Source: Calvatia gigantea (Eukaryota > Basidiomycota > Agaricomycetes > Agaricales > Lycoperdaceae). Taken from it: a stretch of DNA of 64,000 nucleotides. The notes under the pieces are model-generated. The model was not told where the DNA came from. It saw only the letters and a list, made by a program, of their open reading frames with translations, and did not search any database. The stretch is from assembly GCA_025093985.1 (NCBI GenBank), contig JACAAK010000012.1, positions 558,001 to 622,000 of the forward strand, read 5' to 3'. Position 1 is the stretch's first letter, and each line of letters begins with the position of its first letter. The position numbers were made by a program, and so were the translations under genes. Below are positions 47,240-58,731 of the stretch, piece by piece.

Positions 47240-47743
47240 AAGCGGTAGATCCTTATTTCCTGGCAACTTTGTTGGACGTTGCAATACAGATTTATACAGC
47301 TGTAACACCTAGACATTGATATGTACGTATGACGATCAAAGCGTAGCCTTTCCGACTGAGTTGCTAGCCGGTGACCAAGGATCTGAAAGCGCCTTGTGAC
47401 AGAGTGCCCCTAAGCGCTCGCGGCTGACCCCATTCCACGCACGCACACCATACTGTAGCCGGGCAAAATCACATGAGATACTCACACCTCCTGCAACTTC
47501 CCGGACAGGCGGGCGACATTTCTTGGGATTAAACTTGCTGAAACGATTACCATCATGCTTCGACGCTCATTAACGTCTTCGGGCTAGAATACTCCACGTG
47601 CATTGCGCTCGGCACCACAACACCTTCGTTTCCAATTTCTGACGTGTTGTGGGACCCATCAGCAGCTCTAGCAGAGACTCTGGACCATCATATAAGAACC
47701 ATCGAGGTACGCCTGACTGTCCCCCCGAAACCCCTCCATAGTC
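47240..47743. promoter_or_regulatory. Intergenic, esterase 1 / esterase 2
   Basis: About 500 bp that should hold the terminator of copy 1 and the promoter of copy 2. No distinct motif is recognised. Confidence 0.4.
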
Positions 47744-50048
47744 ATGATGAGGTTCTCCAGCTCTTTGGTGGTCGCAGCCTTCGTTACCGCTGGATGCCAT
47801 GCTGCCCCTCAGGTTAGAATTGGCAAGACTACGGTAGTCGGAAGGGAGATTTCCACTCTCAAACAGGATTTCTTTGGAGGTGCGCAAGTGGCCACTTGTA
47901 TGGGCGTCACCTTAACTAGGTTTCTTGATAGCGATACCCTTCGCTGAGCCTCCCGTCGCAAACTTGAGATTGAAACCTCCGGTACTCAAGACGCACCTTG
48001 ATACAGAGACTCTTGACGCATCAAACTTCGGTCTTGCATGTTTCCAGGCCGTACGTTAAACCTGGCGGATGTAAAATGTGTATATACTCACCATGCATCT
48101 AATAGGGGGTACCTGCCACACAAGTATCAGAAGACTGTCTGACGATCAACATATTACGACCTTCAGGTCTACCACCTAATTCCCAGATACCTGTTGTAGG
48201 TACCTCTCAATCATTCATTTAACTACATACTGAAGTGATTATAGTTATTCTGGGTGTGCGCATCATTCTGACTTTGATTTCCACTCTGATATACATATAT
48301 TCCAACAGATATGGTGGCGGATTCCAAGATGGGGCATCGTCGGCTTTCAACGGCAGCGCAATTGTAGCCCAGAGTGTTACTCGTGTAAGTCTCATCGGGC
48401 ACCCACTCTCGGTCCTTCTAACCCTTAGATAGGGAACACCCCTCATCTATGTTAACTTCAACTACCGTCTCGGTCCCCTCGGTTTCCCCCAAGGACAGGA
48501 GGGTGCATATTTTCGTCTCTTAAACATCCTGCCTCGCTAATGCGAATGCACACCCAGCCGCTGACCAAAAGGCGCTGAATTTGGCTCTCAAGGACGAGAT
48601 AGCGGCACTTGAGTGGGTTCAATGTAACATTGGAGCATTTGGTGGTGATAAACACAAGGTAAGCCGACGTACCAAATCAATCAATCATCAATCTTATACG
48701 CAGATCTAGGTTACAGTCTTTGGAGAAAGTGCGGGAGCAATAATGACTTCCATTTTGTTCCTTAATTCACCCCTCAAGGAATTCGCTCGCGGAGCCGTAA
48801 GCATCCTACGTTACCCCCCTTCCGTCAACCTCATTCTTCCACCTGATATTAGATCCTCGAATCTGGTTCACAAGCAAGCTCATTGAACTTCCGCGCTGCA
48901 CGTCGCGAAGTCAACTGGGAGAACTTTGTTGGTGGTGTAGCCTCTTGTGCTTCCGAGGCGATGTCAGGTTCTACCTTTGACTGTCTCAGAAATGCCAACT
49001 CCAGTGAAATTCTGGCCGGTTTCGTGAGCGCGATTAACCAAAATACCGAGCAATTTGGCTTCGATCCAACCATCGATGGACCTGGCGGACTCTACCCTGA
49101 CCTTCCCTCCCGGGTATTTGCCAGGGGGGGGTTTGCTAAAATCCCGTTCATTAGCGGGACCAACCTCGATGAGGGTAAGTTATATTACAGCATCCCACCA
49201 GGTCATAGCTTAAGGAATCCCTCAAACAGGCACCGCTTTCACATTCCCGACGATCAACTCGGAGCAGCAAATCCGTGACGCAATCATTGCAAACCTCTCT
49301 CCTCCTTTCGTACCAGAATCCGAGCTTCTTAGCACTGCTGACAAGTTGCTTCAACTCTACCCGGACATCCCAGCCCTCGGCTGCCCTTTTAACACTGGTA
49401 ACGAAACCTTTGGACTGTCCAGTCAGTTTAAACGTGCCGCTGCGATTGGTGAGTCTGCCCTATATGTTACTACGTGCGTACTCACGAAAACATAAACAGA
49501 GGGTGATATTGGATTCCACTCCCAGCGCCGATTCTTCCAGCAAACCGCTGCTCGAGCAGGCGTCAAGAGCTGGGGATATCTTTTCACTCAACCTCAACCT
49601 TCAATTCCTGCCTTCTTTGGAAGTAAGCACCTTGGCGACGTTACAACCTGGAGTTTGCTAAACATTGGATAGTTACGCACGGCACTGAGGTTCCCTCCGT
49701 GTATGGAGCTCCTCTTGACAACTCGCCTTCGTCCCTGAGGCTGAGTGCATTGATGATTGAATACTGGGTATCCTTTGCCACGAGCTTGAACCCGAATGAT
49801 GGCAAGGGATTACAACGTAGGCCTCCCGTCAATTGCTCCATTGAACTCAACTAACCGCAATTTCTTGCTTTCCAACTTCAGGTCCTGTTTGGGAAACTTA
49901 TACCACTCAAAACCAGCGTATCATTCAGCTTAACGGCGACAACACTACGATGATACCCGACGCGTTCCGCAAAGAACAAATCGATTTTATCAATTCGATC
50001 CCAGCGGTGTTCTTGCACCGCAGAGATGACACAGAGAATGACAACTGA
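47744..50048 (+). CDS. Secreted type-B carboxylesterase, tandem copy 2
   Basis: About 553 aa, paralogous to copy 1 over its whole length and with the same intron positions. Signal peptide MMRFSSSLVVAAFVTAGCHA, SEDCLTINILRP, WVYGGGFQDG, nucleophile FGESAGA (Ser about 207), acid GTNLDEG (Glu about 336), THGTEV (His about 452) and the end INSIPAVFLHRRD. The matching micro-exon is 48245..48255, also 11 nt. No stop or frameshift is seen, so both copies appear active. Differences in the substrate-side loops (for example NSEQQIRD for NSEEEIRA) suggest an old duplication. The start could be either of two adjacent ATGs. Confidence 0.92.
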
Positions 50049-50707
50049 ATAGCGAAATAGTTGAACGCCATCATCCCGCCATCTCTAACTGGCGGCATGT
50101 ATTATGCCGTACAACGACCGTTCTTAACCAATATCACAATCCACTGATTCAGGTCAGAATAGATAGCGCGAACATGTCAATTGCGTGCCCACCTCCACCT
50201 GGTTCCTCGTGACCAGCGACCTCTACGATAGCACGGGGGCGGGATCAACGTTCCCACTTGTTACATCCCCCTTACCATATGTGAATCATGCTCACATATC
50301 CAGGGAACTGCACCGTCTAGCTCTCCTCGAACCATTAGCAGCAATTGGTCTGCCCTTTCCCACCGTCATTCCGCGATATAAATAGCATTTGAGCTTCCTT
50401 TCACAGCACACAGCTCCATCTATTGGTCAAGGTTGCACTCCCTCCAATGTGCTTTTAATCAGCTTCCTGGTGTGAATTGTAACTAATTTTACGTCGACTG
50501 TTATCTGAACCATGCGGTACCACCACTCGGATTCGCCGATATCGTCACCCGTTGTTTTGAGTCTAATGTGAAAAATATTTGCACATAGGTACAACAGGTG
50601 AGTTAAATAGAACTTGTGGGGGATTGTGGATGAGCGTTGAGGGTTTCTCACCTCTAGTGAAACTCCCATCTCTGCCGCTCATCACTTCTCTGTCGCCCCG
50701 GACTAGG
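50049..50707. promoter_or_regulatory. Intergenic, esterase 2 / carboxypeptidase
   Basis: About 660 bp. Contains GATATAAATAG at about 50373-50383, a TATA-like box roughly 325 bp upstream of the carboxypeptidase ATG. No gene is seen. Confidence 0.35.
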
Positions 50708-52795
50708 ATGATGTTTCGTTTGCTACAACTTATCGCCACGGCACTGCTTGTGATTCCTTTTAGAGGATCGTGGGCAGTGCCTATGCAAACAACCTCTAAA
50801 GGCACGGAAGCACTCCCCGTGAAGAAAACATTCCAGTCACAGAACATGCCGGATGTCGGGTTAAGATTTGTTTCTGACTCAGGGGTCTGTGAGACTACAC
50901 CCGGCGTTCATCAGATATCTGGATATATTACTGTGGGGAAGAACATGTCTATGGTGAACTTAATCGCTGTTTTTTGTGGTACGATCTAGGCTTAGAGAGT
51001 TTATTAAGTGGTTCTGGTTCTTCGAAGCTCGAGAGTCACCAGAGACTGCTCCGTTCACCTTGTGGTATGTGAAGTATTTTCTGGATTCACCACTTTCAAA
51101 ACCTGACAGGGCTGCGATATGAAGGCTCAACGGCGGTCCTGGGTGCTCGTCTATGATTGGCCTCTTCCAAGGTGATAAACTTGGGAAACCGCTGTTTCAC
51201 CGCACTCACAGGTTGAAGAGAATGGGCCGTGTCTTGTGAACCCAGATGGTCAAACGACAGTGAGCAATCCATTCAGGTGGGCCTTTTTCTACGCTCCAGT
51301 GTCGCGTTCACTAACTTTCAATAGTTGGAACAACCTCACCAATAGTCTGTCCTATTATCGGTCTTTTTTAAAAAGCCCGCCGACTTATACACCGCAGTGA
51401 TCTATATTGACCAACCCATTGGCACCGGCTTCTCGTTCGGTACAGACAAGGTAGACAGTACTTTGTCAGCATCACCGTTCGTGTGGCAAGCTTTCCAAGT
51501 TCTTTTCGAAAGCGGAGAATTTTCCAAGTTCCAAAGTAGAGAGTATGGGCCTTACCCCACCGGCGCCGTCTAGCTCTTAACCCCCCCATTAGGTTCATCT
51601 TCGCCACTGAAAGCTATGGTGGTCACTACGGACCTGCCTTCGTCACGTATTTTAACCAACAGAACGAACTCATCAGAGCTGGCAAGATTCAGGGAGAAGA
51701 AGTCGTCGTTAGCGCGCTAATGATTAACAAGTATGCCCCTCATCTTCAGAGGAGATACTAACTCACACTAGCCTTCAAGTGGATGGTATGACCCTTTGAT
51801 CCAGAATAAAGCTTATGTCGACTTTGCCACCAATGCACCGGGTTACGGACAGCTGCAAAGCAACGAGGTTATCCAGGAACTGAACGAGGCATACTTCGAT
51901 ACGGGTGGCTGCAAAGAACAAGAGGAGGCCTGCTACGCAGCTGGCAATTCGGCCGCCTCAAACAAAATTTGTCGTGACGCCGATGACTTCTGTGTGAGTG
52001 AAAATTGGTGCCGTTGCATTTGCAAAGATCTCAAACAACGTGACAGGTTATCAACGTTTTTGTTCCAGCAGTGGGCGACCGTGATTCGGACGATCTCCGA
52101 CAGAACTCGTCTGCGTTGTTCCCACCGGACTTCTACGTTTCGTTACTTAATGATCCCAAGATACGCCAGAGAATTGGCGCGGAGGTGAGATACAGCCAAT
52201 GCGCGGATCCCCCGTTCGAGAAATTCGTGAAAACTGGAGATGTATGTCACTCGTCCTACGCGAAATTGGGTGCCTCACCTATCATGCATGAAATATCCAG
52301 GATGCTCGATCTCTGCTTCCGCAGCTTGCCGCCCTCGCAGACGCAAAGATGAAAATCCTCATTTGGGTAAGTCCCAGTGTGTGATAGATTGTGTGCTTAA
52401 ATTTTGACACTCAGGCACCTGTTAGGCCGGTGACGCTGACATCAAGTATATGTTGTTTCTTTGGGCCGGGTGTCGTTTTTGATGGCCTATATTTAACAGT
52501 TGCAATTGGCTTGGGGGCCATGCCTCCGTCCTCGCAATGGATTGGTATGGAAAGAAGAGAATCAATAACACCCCGCTCACGAATATGACAATCGATGGAA
52601 AAGCTGTCGCTGCCATTCAGAACGTAGACAACTTCTCCTTCGCAAGGGTCTACGAAGCAGGTCATGAAGTGGTCAGTGCTCCTTGGCGAAACACACCCAA
52701 TCTTAAACCTTCTCCCATAGCCCGCCTTCCAGCCAGAAGCATCATTCGAAATACTCCGCCAGATTATCAACAAACAGCAGTTACATTCCGTTTGA
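50708..52795 (+). CDS. S10 serine carboxypeptidase, secreted
   Basis: Roughly 470 residues, interrupted by about 11 introns. Signal peptide MMFRLLQLIATALLVIPFRG, then GYITVGKNMSM, TLWLNGGPGCSSMIG (oxyanion region), IDQPIGTGFSFG, catalytic Ser in FATESYGGHYGP, catalytic Asp in WAGDADINCNWLGG and catalytic His in YEAGHEVPAFQPE. The Ser elbow is TESYGG where many members have GESYAG. These enzymes remove C-terminal residues from peptides at acid pH in vacuoles or outside the cell. The end LRQIINKQQLHSV has no membrane anchor, so the protein is probably secreted. All junctions keep phase after choosing AG sites by family motifs. It shares orientation with the two esterases. Confidence 0.9.
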
Positions 52796-53494
52796 GCCTT
52801 TCGCAGAACTGGCCGGTGAATATATGCTATGTACTCGTTGACGCCAGATTGTCGTTCATGAGATCAATAACCGGGATCGCCGGTTTAGGCTTGCTAGCTT
52901 GTGTGACATGACCATGAGAGCCCGTTCAGTGAAGGTTACTTCGCGTTTGGCTCTGGCCCTCGTTTCCGTCTTCGACGAAAAGTGGCCCATCGCGGCTTCA
53001 GCCAGAAATTCGTTACTGTATTTTACGAGCCGATACCAGATCTTCGGATCCGTTTGTCAATAATAAGTTGAAGGTTTCACTGCGCCGGCGCAAATAATGT
53101 GTTGCATTCCTAACACCTCTTATTGTCTCTTCTCAGCATTAAGATTTGAACGTTCGTGCCCCACACCATGCTTTCGAGTCTCCTAAACAAAATTGTGATA
53201 TTGTGAACCCGCGTCAACCTTTGTATGATTTCCAGGGAATGACGATCTAGGGCTCCGGTCATCCAAAGCCATACGTATATCGATTGCGTTTTTCAGCTCG
53301 AGTTTGATCTCGATAGGGTGTGAAATATGTGAAGCAATAGTGGTCAACGCAGCGTCTGACCATGGAAATCAAAGGCCATCGTCCGACGAAACGGTGGTCG
53401 TCCGACGTAATGATCGGGGCAAAGGGCCAAGGGGTTCTAGGTGGCTGCAGTTATCTGGGCGCTGTAAGATGCAGGCCGCAGGAATTATGAGTGA
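52796..53494. other. Intergenic, no gene
   Basis: About 700 bp between the carboxypeptidase stop and the F-box pseudogene. Nothing recognised. Confidence 0.4.
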
Positions 53495-54436
53495 TCAATG
53501 TTCTGAGGTTCGGTAGGTATGGGGATTCCTCCATTTTCGGATCCCTTCCCCATTCCCTACGGTGAGTTCGAGGTGAACGATTTTTCGGTGGCGGTTCAAG
53601 AACGAAATGAGGTGGCCAACAGTCCCGGGAAAGCCAGTAAAGGTGAATTGCTCCAGCGCCGGGAATTGAAGTTGGGTACGTAGTATCTCCAAGTGCATCT
53701 TGTAAGAAAAAATTGACCAGATTTTACCGAAGTTGAGCGTATGGATAGTATGTGCGTGTGCGCCAAGTAGGCCAAGGGTGTCCCAAAAAAAGAGAGGTGA
53801 CAGCTGCGTGGGCGAAGTTGTATATTTTTCACGCTGGCTTTCCCCCAAATCTTGGTCTTACGACTCTGGGGAAAACGAAGAATCAACTTTTTTGATTTCA
53901 GGCTGGAACCCCCACCGCGACAGACATCGGAGAATAACGTGATCCCCCTTTTCACCACCCAATTTCCCTAGTACCAAGGCAGAGGCGGCACATGGTTCAT
54001 CTCGACGTATTTAGGCAGCATTTTAGCTTCAGAGGCTGGCCCAAAGATACGCACACTCTTCGCACCTTTCGACAGGGCAGCCTTGAGTAAAGCGCCAAAA
54101 TGTTTCCGTGCACCAAGGGAATCAAGTCGACGAATGAAGCGCGTCAACCCCCGGACTTGATCGAAGATAGTTAGGTCTGGGTTAAAAGGGGGGGATAAAT
54201 TGGATACATGCTTGATCCAAATCGCTGCGTAGAGTGCACGTAAGGTTAAGGGCATGATCATATGGCTAACGTCAATACAATCGGGCTGTTCGACACCAGA
54301 CCGCCTGAAGCGCTTGCTCAACGCGAGGTAATTCAGCCTACGATTGGCATTCGCAACATGGTACAGATCGATGTTACCCAAATTTACGAGGATTTATTCG
54401 AGAATTTCAACTGGGGAGATCGGAGCAAGTAGCCAT
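53495..54436 (-). pseudogene. F-box-type protein, decayed
   Basis: From the ATG at 54436 the minus strand reads MATCSDLP, then needs a one-base shift to give VEILE-stop-ILVNLGNIDLYHVANANRRL, a typical fungal F-box. The frame then runs to LPKYVEMNHVPPLPW at about 53968. Further pieces, HLSFFGTPLAYL-type and FPALEQFTFTGFPGT, continue to about 53495 in other frames. The early one-base insertion and the TAA inside the F-box mark it as non-functional. It belongs to the agaric F-box family with weak C-terminal leucine-rich spacing. Confidence 0.6.
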
Positions 54437-54885
54437 GCGAGTTATAGTCAGGAGGATGACGGGAAGCGTAGATGTTGTGCAGGATAGGAGAAATCTATGA
54501 TTCACATTTGCGTTGGGACTGTCGCAGTGGTTGATTGGTGACGGCATCGTCGACCTTTACCTAGTAGCAGCCAGGAGATAAAAAAGAGAATCATAATACC
54601 TAAGGCACATAACACCTCGTCCGGTACAAACCGGATCCAACTCGTTAGTCCATTTTAGCTATTTCAAGGACTGGGAACCGTCTGGCGGTTGAAGAAAATC
54701 GACCACGGACAGCGGGTGGCAACGACGTTTAAATATGCATTGGGTTATTCGAATATATTAATATCATACCCGAGTGTGAGAAACTGTTGCGAGAATTATT
54801 GAATTAAGTAATATCCAATTTTGGCAGAGGCAGCGTCTCCTTCCCAGTAAATCAAAACCTCCCGCAAGTAGTGAGACCAGCGGAT
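54437..54885. promoter_or_regulatory. Divergent intergenic region, F-box pseudogene / LCB1
   Basis: About 450 bp, AT-rich near 54730-54810. It should hold the LCB1 promoter. No specific motif is assigned. Confidence 0.35.
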
Positions 54886-56775
54886 ATGAGCGCAACATCC
54901 ACGACTCTCGACCCGGTACTAGACTTTCTGGCTCGTACGTTCACGACAGCAGAAGTAGCCTTCAATAAACTTCCTGGTTCGGCCGTCATCCAGCGCTACG
55001 TCAAGAGCTCGCACCAGAACGATCCAGGCAGGACGATTCTGGAGCTTATCCTGTTCATCTTTGCAATTCGCACTCTACTCCAGTCCAGGACGCGCGCAGA
55101 CAAGAACTTCATCCAATTTTCTGACAAGGTCATATTTACCTTCTTTTTTTCTCTCCGACTTTCGATTAGCTAACATGCTGCCCACTTCAGGAAGTTGATG
55201 AACTTGTGGACGAATGGACTCCTGAGCCCCTCGGACAACCTCTTACTCCTCAAGAACAAGCAGATTTAGCCACTGTCCCCGTGATTGTTGGCCCCAACGG
55301 TCCTAAACCCAAACTCGCTAACACCGGCAAGACGGCCATTAATCTTGCCAGCTTCAACTTCACGGGTTTGTCTGGGAATGAGGAGATCAAGGAGCGAGCG
55401 GTGGAAATTCTACGGAAATATGGGCTGGGAAGCTGTGGACCTCCTGGTTTCTACGGTACCCTAGGTGCGTGCCCAAATTGCCACCTCACTATCTCCCTCT
55501 CATAGACCCTTGCGTTCAGATGTCCACATGGACTTGGAACGGGATATTGCTGACTTCCTGGGAGCCGAAGCTGCCATTTTGTACTCCCAGGGCTTTTCCA
55601 CCATTTCTTCCGTTATCCCAGCATTCTGCAAACGAGGTGATATCATCGTCGCAGACCGCTGGAATTCAATTTTGCTATTCAGAAGGGTATTCAAATCTCC
55701 CGCTCAACCGTACGGTGGTTTGACCACAACGATTTGAAGAGCTTGGAGGAAGTGTTAGAGAGCGTTGAGAAGGACAGGAAGAAGCGCCGCGGCCCTCTTA
55801 CACGCCGTTTTATAGTGACTGAAGGTATATTTGAAAAGGATGGTGCCATGGTTGATTTACCCAAACTTGTAAGTGGTATCCCCTCGGTATAAGTAAAATT
55901 CTCAAACTTGTTATAGATTGAAATCAAATATAAACACAAATACCGTCTCATCCTCGACGAGAGTATTTCGTTTGGTACGGTTGGAAGGACTGGCCGCGGT
56001 CTGACAGAGCTTTATAACGTTCCTGTAAGCTTTTTATTGGTCTTAGCTACCTTCTGGTGAAAGCTGACTGTCAATCTAGGCCTCCAAGGTCGACATGCTG
56101 ATAGGCTCAGTCGCAAACGGCCTTAATTCTTGTGGAGGTTTCTGTGCCGGCTCACAAATTGTTGTTAACCATCAGGTACAGCCTTTCGTTAGCTACGCCA
56201 TTTATATCTTTACTCACCAAATTTTTTTCCAGCGGATCAACGGTCTCTCCTTCGTCTTCTCTGCCTCAATGCCCGCACTCCTCTCCGTTGCTGCCTCCGA
56301 AGGCATCAATATTCTCCGCAACACACCGTCCATTCTCGCAACTCTCCAAGAAAATATCCAAGCTGCTCGCGCGATCCTTGATCGCATTGATTGTATCACC
56401 ATCCCATCCCATCCTGCCTCTCCCATCATTCACATCTACATCCGAAACATCAAATCATCATTACATCCCTCCACCGCAACAAGCATCGTTCCTTCCAACA
56501 AACCATCTAACCCTAATTCGATACTGCCCAAAGATGCAGCAACTTGGGATTGGGATATTGAGAGTGAAGAGAAGATTTTGCAGGATGTTGTGGATGAGAC
56601 GTTAGCTCAGGGCGTGCTACTCACGAAAGCGAAGAGGGTGAGGGGACAGGAGATGGTTGAAGCCCGACCCAGCATTAGACTCGCGATGACGAGTGCGCTA
56701 ACGAAGAAGGAAACAGAGAAAGCTGTGAATGTGGTTAAGAATGCTCTCGTGAAAGTCATTGGGAAGCGGCGCTGA
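54886..56775 (+). CDS. LCB1: Serine palmitoyltransferase subunit 1, one apparent frameshift
   Basis: Subunit of the enzyme that condenses serine with palmitoyl-CoA, the first step of sphingolipid synthesis, in the ER membrane. Exons begin 54886..55128, 55191..55464 and 55520... An N-terminal hydrophobic segment ([15 protein letters not shown]) anchors it. Family motifs are [84 protein letters not shown] and [18 protein letters not shown]. As expected for LCB1 there is no PLP-binding lysine. Between VADR and NFAIQKG (about 55660-55672) the DNA has 11 bases where 9 are expected, which breaks the frame with no possible intron. Because the gene is essential in yeast, a sequence error is the likely cause. 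Confidence 0.9.
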
Positions 56776-57152
56776 GGGGTTCGGGAAGATATTGTGTCGC
56801 CCGGATACTTAGATGCGCTCGTGAGACGGAAACGGACGGATTCTCGTAAATTGTTCATCTTATTTTGGAGGAACTTTCCACGTAGCTACCTATTCATAGA
56901 CTAATGATGCATGATGACGCGCATGTCCTACTAGAATCTTGTTGGACATCTATATGATGAAACGTGATACGATGGCAAGCGAACCACCCTAGTGCGGTCA
57001 TGCCAACTAAGAATACAACAATGGTGGTATACTAATGGGATAGAACGAGTACCCAAAAATGAATGTGGATGGATGAGGGGAAGGTACCGATGAATGCACC
57101 AACCCACTCAAGTGTCAATTAAATAAACACCAGTCTGATGTCGAGCCCCTGG
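56776..57152. other. Convergent 3' region, LCB1 / membrane protein
   Basis: About 380 bp holding both terminators. No gene is seen. Confidence 0.4.
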
Positions 57153-58731
57153 CTATCGAAGCTGATCCCAATTAACAACCTGGTTGTATCCAGGTGGAGG
57201 CTCATCTGTCAATCCTTGCGCATAAGGTGAGTTCTGCTGTGCCCGCAGATATTCTATCTGCTCCATCATCAACCTCATCTGGTCCCTCATGTCTGCCAAC
57301 ACATCCGGCCCCACCATCGGTTCACCAGTGTTTTCAGGCTGTGCTCCTCCAACCCGCCCAGTGACAGGATGGGGCGTACCACCAGGAACTAGTCGGATCA
57401 CAGGAATATCGGGTTCAGGAGGTCGCCCTCCATAACCATGCCCCAATACCTGAGTACGCTGCTGCGTCTGGTTTTGTGGGCGCTGCTGATCCTGCATATA
57501 CGAAGATTTGAGTGAACGCATTTGTGTTGTGACGGCTTGGAGACGGTCATTGATTTCCCGTTGCCGCTGCTGCCGAACCTGGTCTCTTGCATACGTGTCC
57601 ATATTTGACTGTGCGGGGTTGACAGGTAAGGGGAAGGGGTGTGGCCGAGTATCATAAGGTGAGGATCCGGATGCAACGCTTCTTGTGAGTGTTTGACTAT
57701 CCAGTCGATTGTGGTTAGAACGAAGCGCTTCTGGAAGGGGTCGCGGCATAAGGAAGTGTTCTTCTTCCGCCGTGTGACGCGGAGGTACCCCAACTTCAGG
57801 GGAGACGCCCAAAAACGGATGTGCCGCTTTTTCAAGCTCGCGGAGTCTTCGACTTCGGTAGAATGAAGACGTCAGGATGAGGAGGATAATGGCGATGAAC
57901 CCGCCTACGACGCCACCCGCTATAGCCTTGGCTGTCTCATGTTTATTCCCCGAGGGTCCGGATGACGATGGCGATGGTGTTGCCGGGTTGGGGGAGGTAA
58001 GGTCGGCAGAAGGAGTGCTTGGCGGACTAGGCAGGAGGATTACGTTTTGAGGGCGTTGATTGTTGAGTGTGCCAGAGAAGAAAAAGGGGACGTACGTGAA
58101 ATTGGCATAGTCGAAACCGAGATAATTAGCTGTATCGGGTTTTCCTGACGTTCTGATCGTCAACTGGTGCGTCTTCAAAGCCAGTCCAACTTGTGAGAAA
58201 GCTAGCGTGTTATATGTGTAATAATCTGGTGTCTGTCCCTCGTAGGGCGTTGAGTTGCCGTCGAGAATAAAATCACAGGTTGTGGGTGCCTGACTTGAAA
58301 GGAAGAGATAGGCGTAAATTGCTGTCCCTGGGAGACGGTAAAGAGTGTCAATAGGGCTTCCCTCGATTACTAGCTTGCATACCATTGAATTGGAAAGAGA
58401 TATTATAGGTAAAGTTGTTGCCTGGGGGAAGATACAACGCAGTATACGTTTGATTTTGTAGTTGTTCGAGGTCAGGCTCGTTGGGGCAACCACCGCACGT
58501 CTGAGTCGTCCAGCGCGGAATAGCGTCATCAAGGGAGTCAGGAGGAATGGTAGAGTTAGTGAATGGGGAGGTGTAAAACTCGTTGGCGCCACTGGCGTCG
58601 TCAATCGTAAGGTTGGAACCGGATGAAGCAACGGCTGCAGCGCGGGGCAGACTGGCTACAAAAATTGAGGAAAGGAACACTCGGAGAGCCCCAGGCCCAT
58701 GGTAGTATCGGCGAGAACTTCGACGAGACAT
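57153..58731 (-). CDS. Single-pass membrane protein with large extracellular domain
   Basis: Two exons, 58731..58383 and 58327..57153, giving 507 aa. The 55-nt intron is needed: it joins FQFN to GTAIYAYLFLSS. There is an N-terminal hydrophobic segment (VFLSSIFVASLPRAAAV). An extracellular region follows with Asn-glycosylation sites and CGGCP, then a Ser/Pro/Thr stalk. One membrane span (AKAIAGGVVGGFIAIILLIL) is followed by a basic stop-transfer RSRRLRELEK. The cytosolic tail is about 200 residues and rich in Gln/Arg/Pro. The design resembles fungal wall-stress-sensor-like proteins widespread in Agaricomycetes, but no named family is recognised. Function unknown. Confidence 0.85.
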
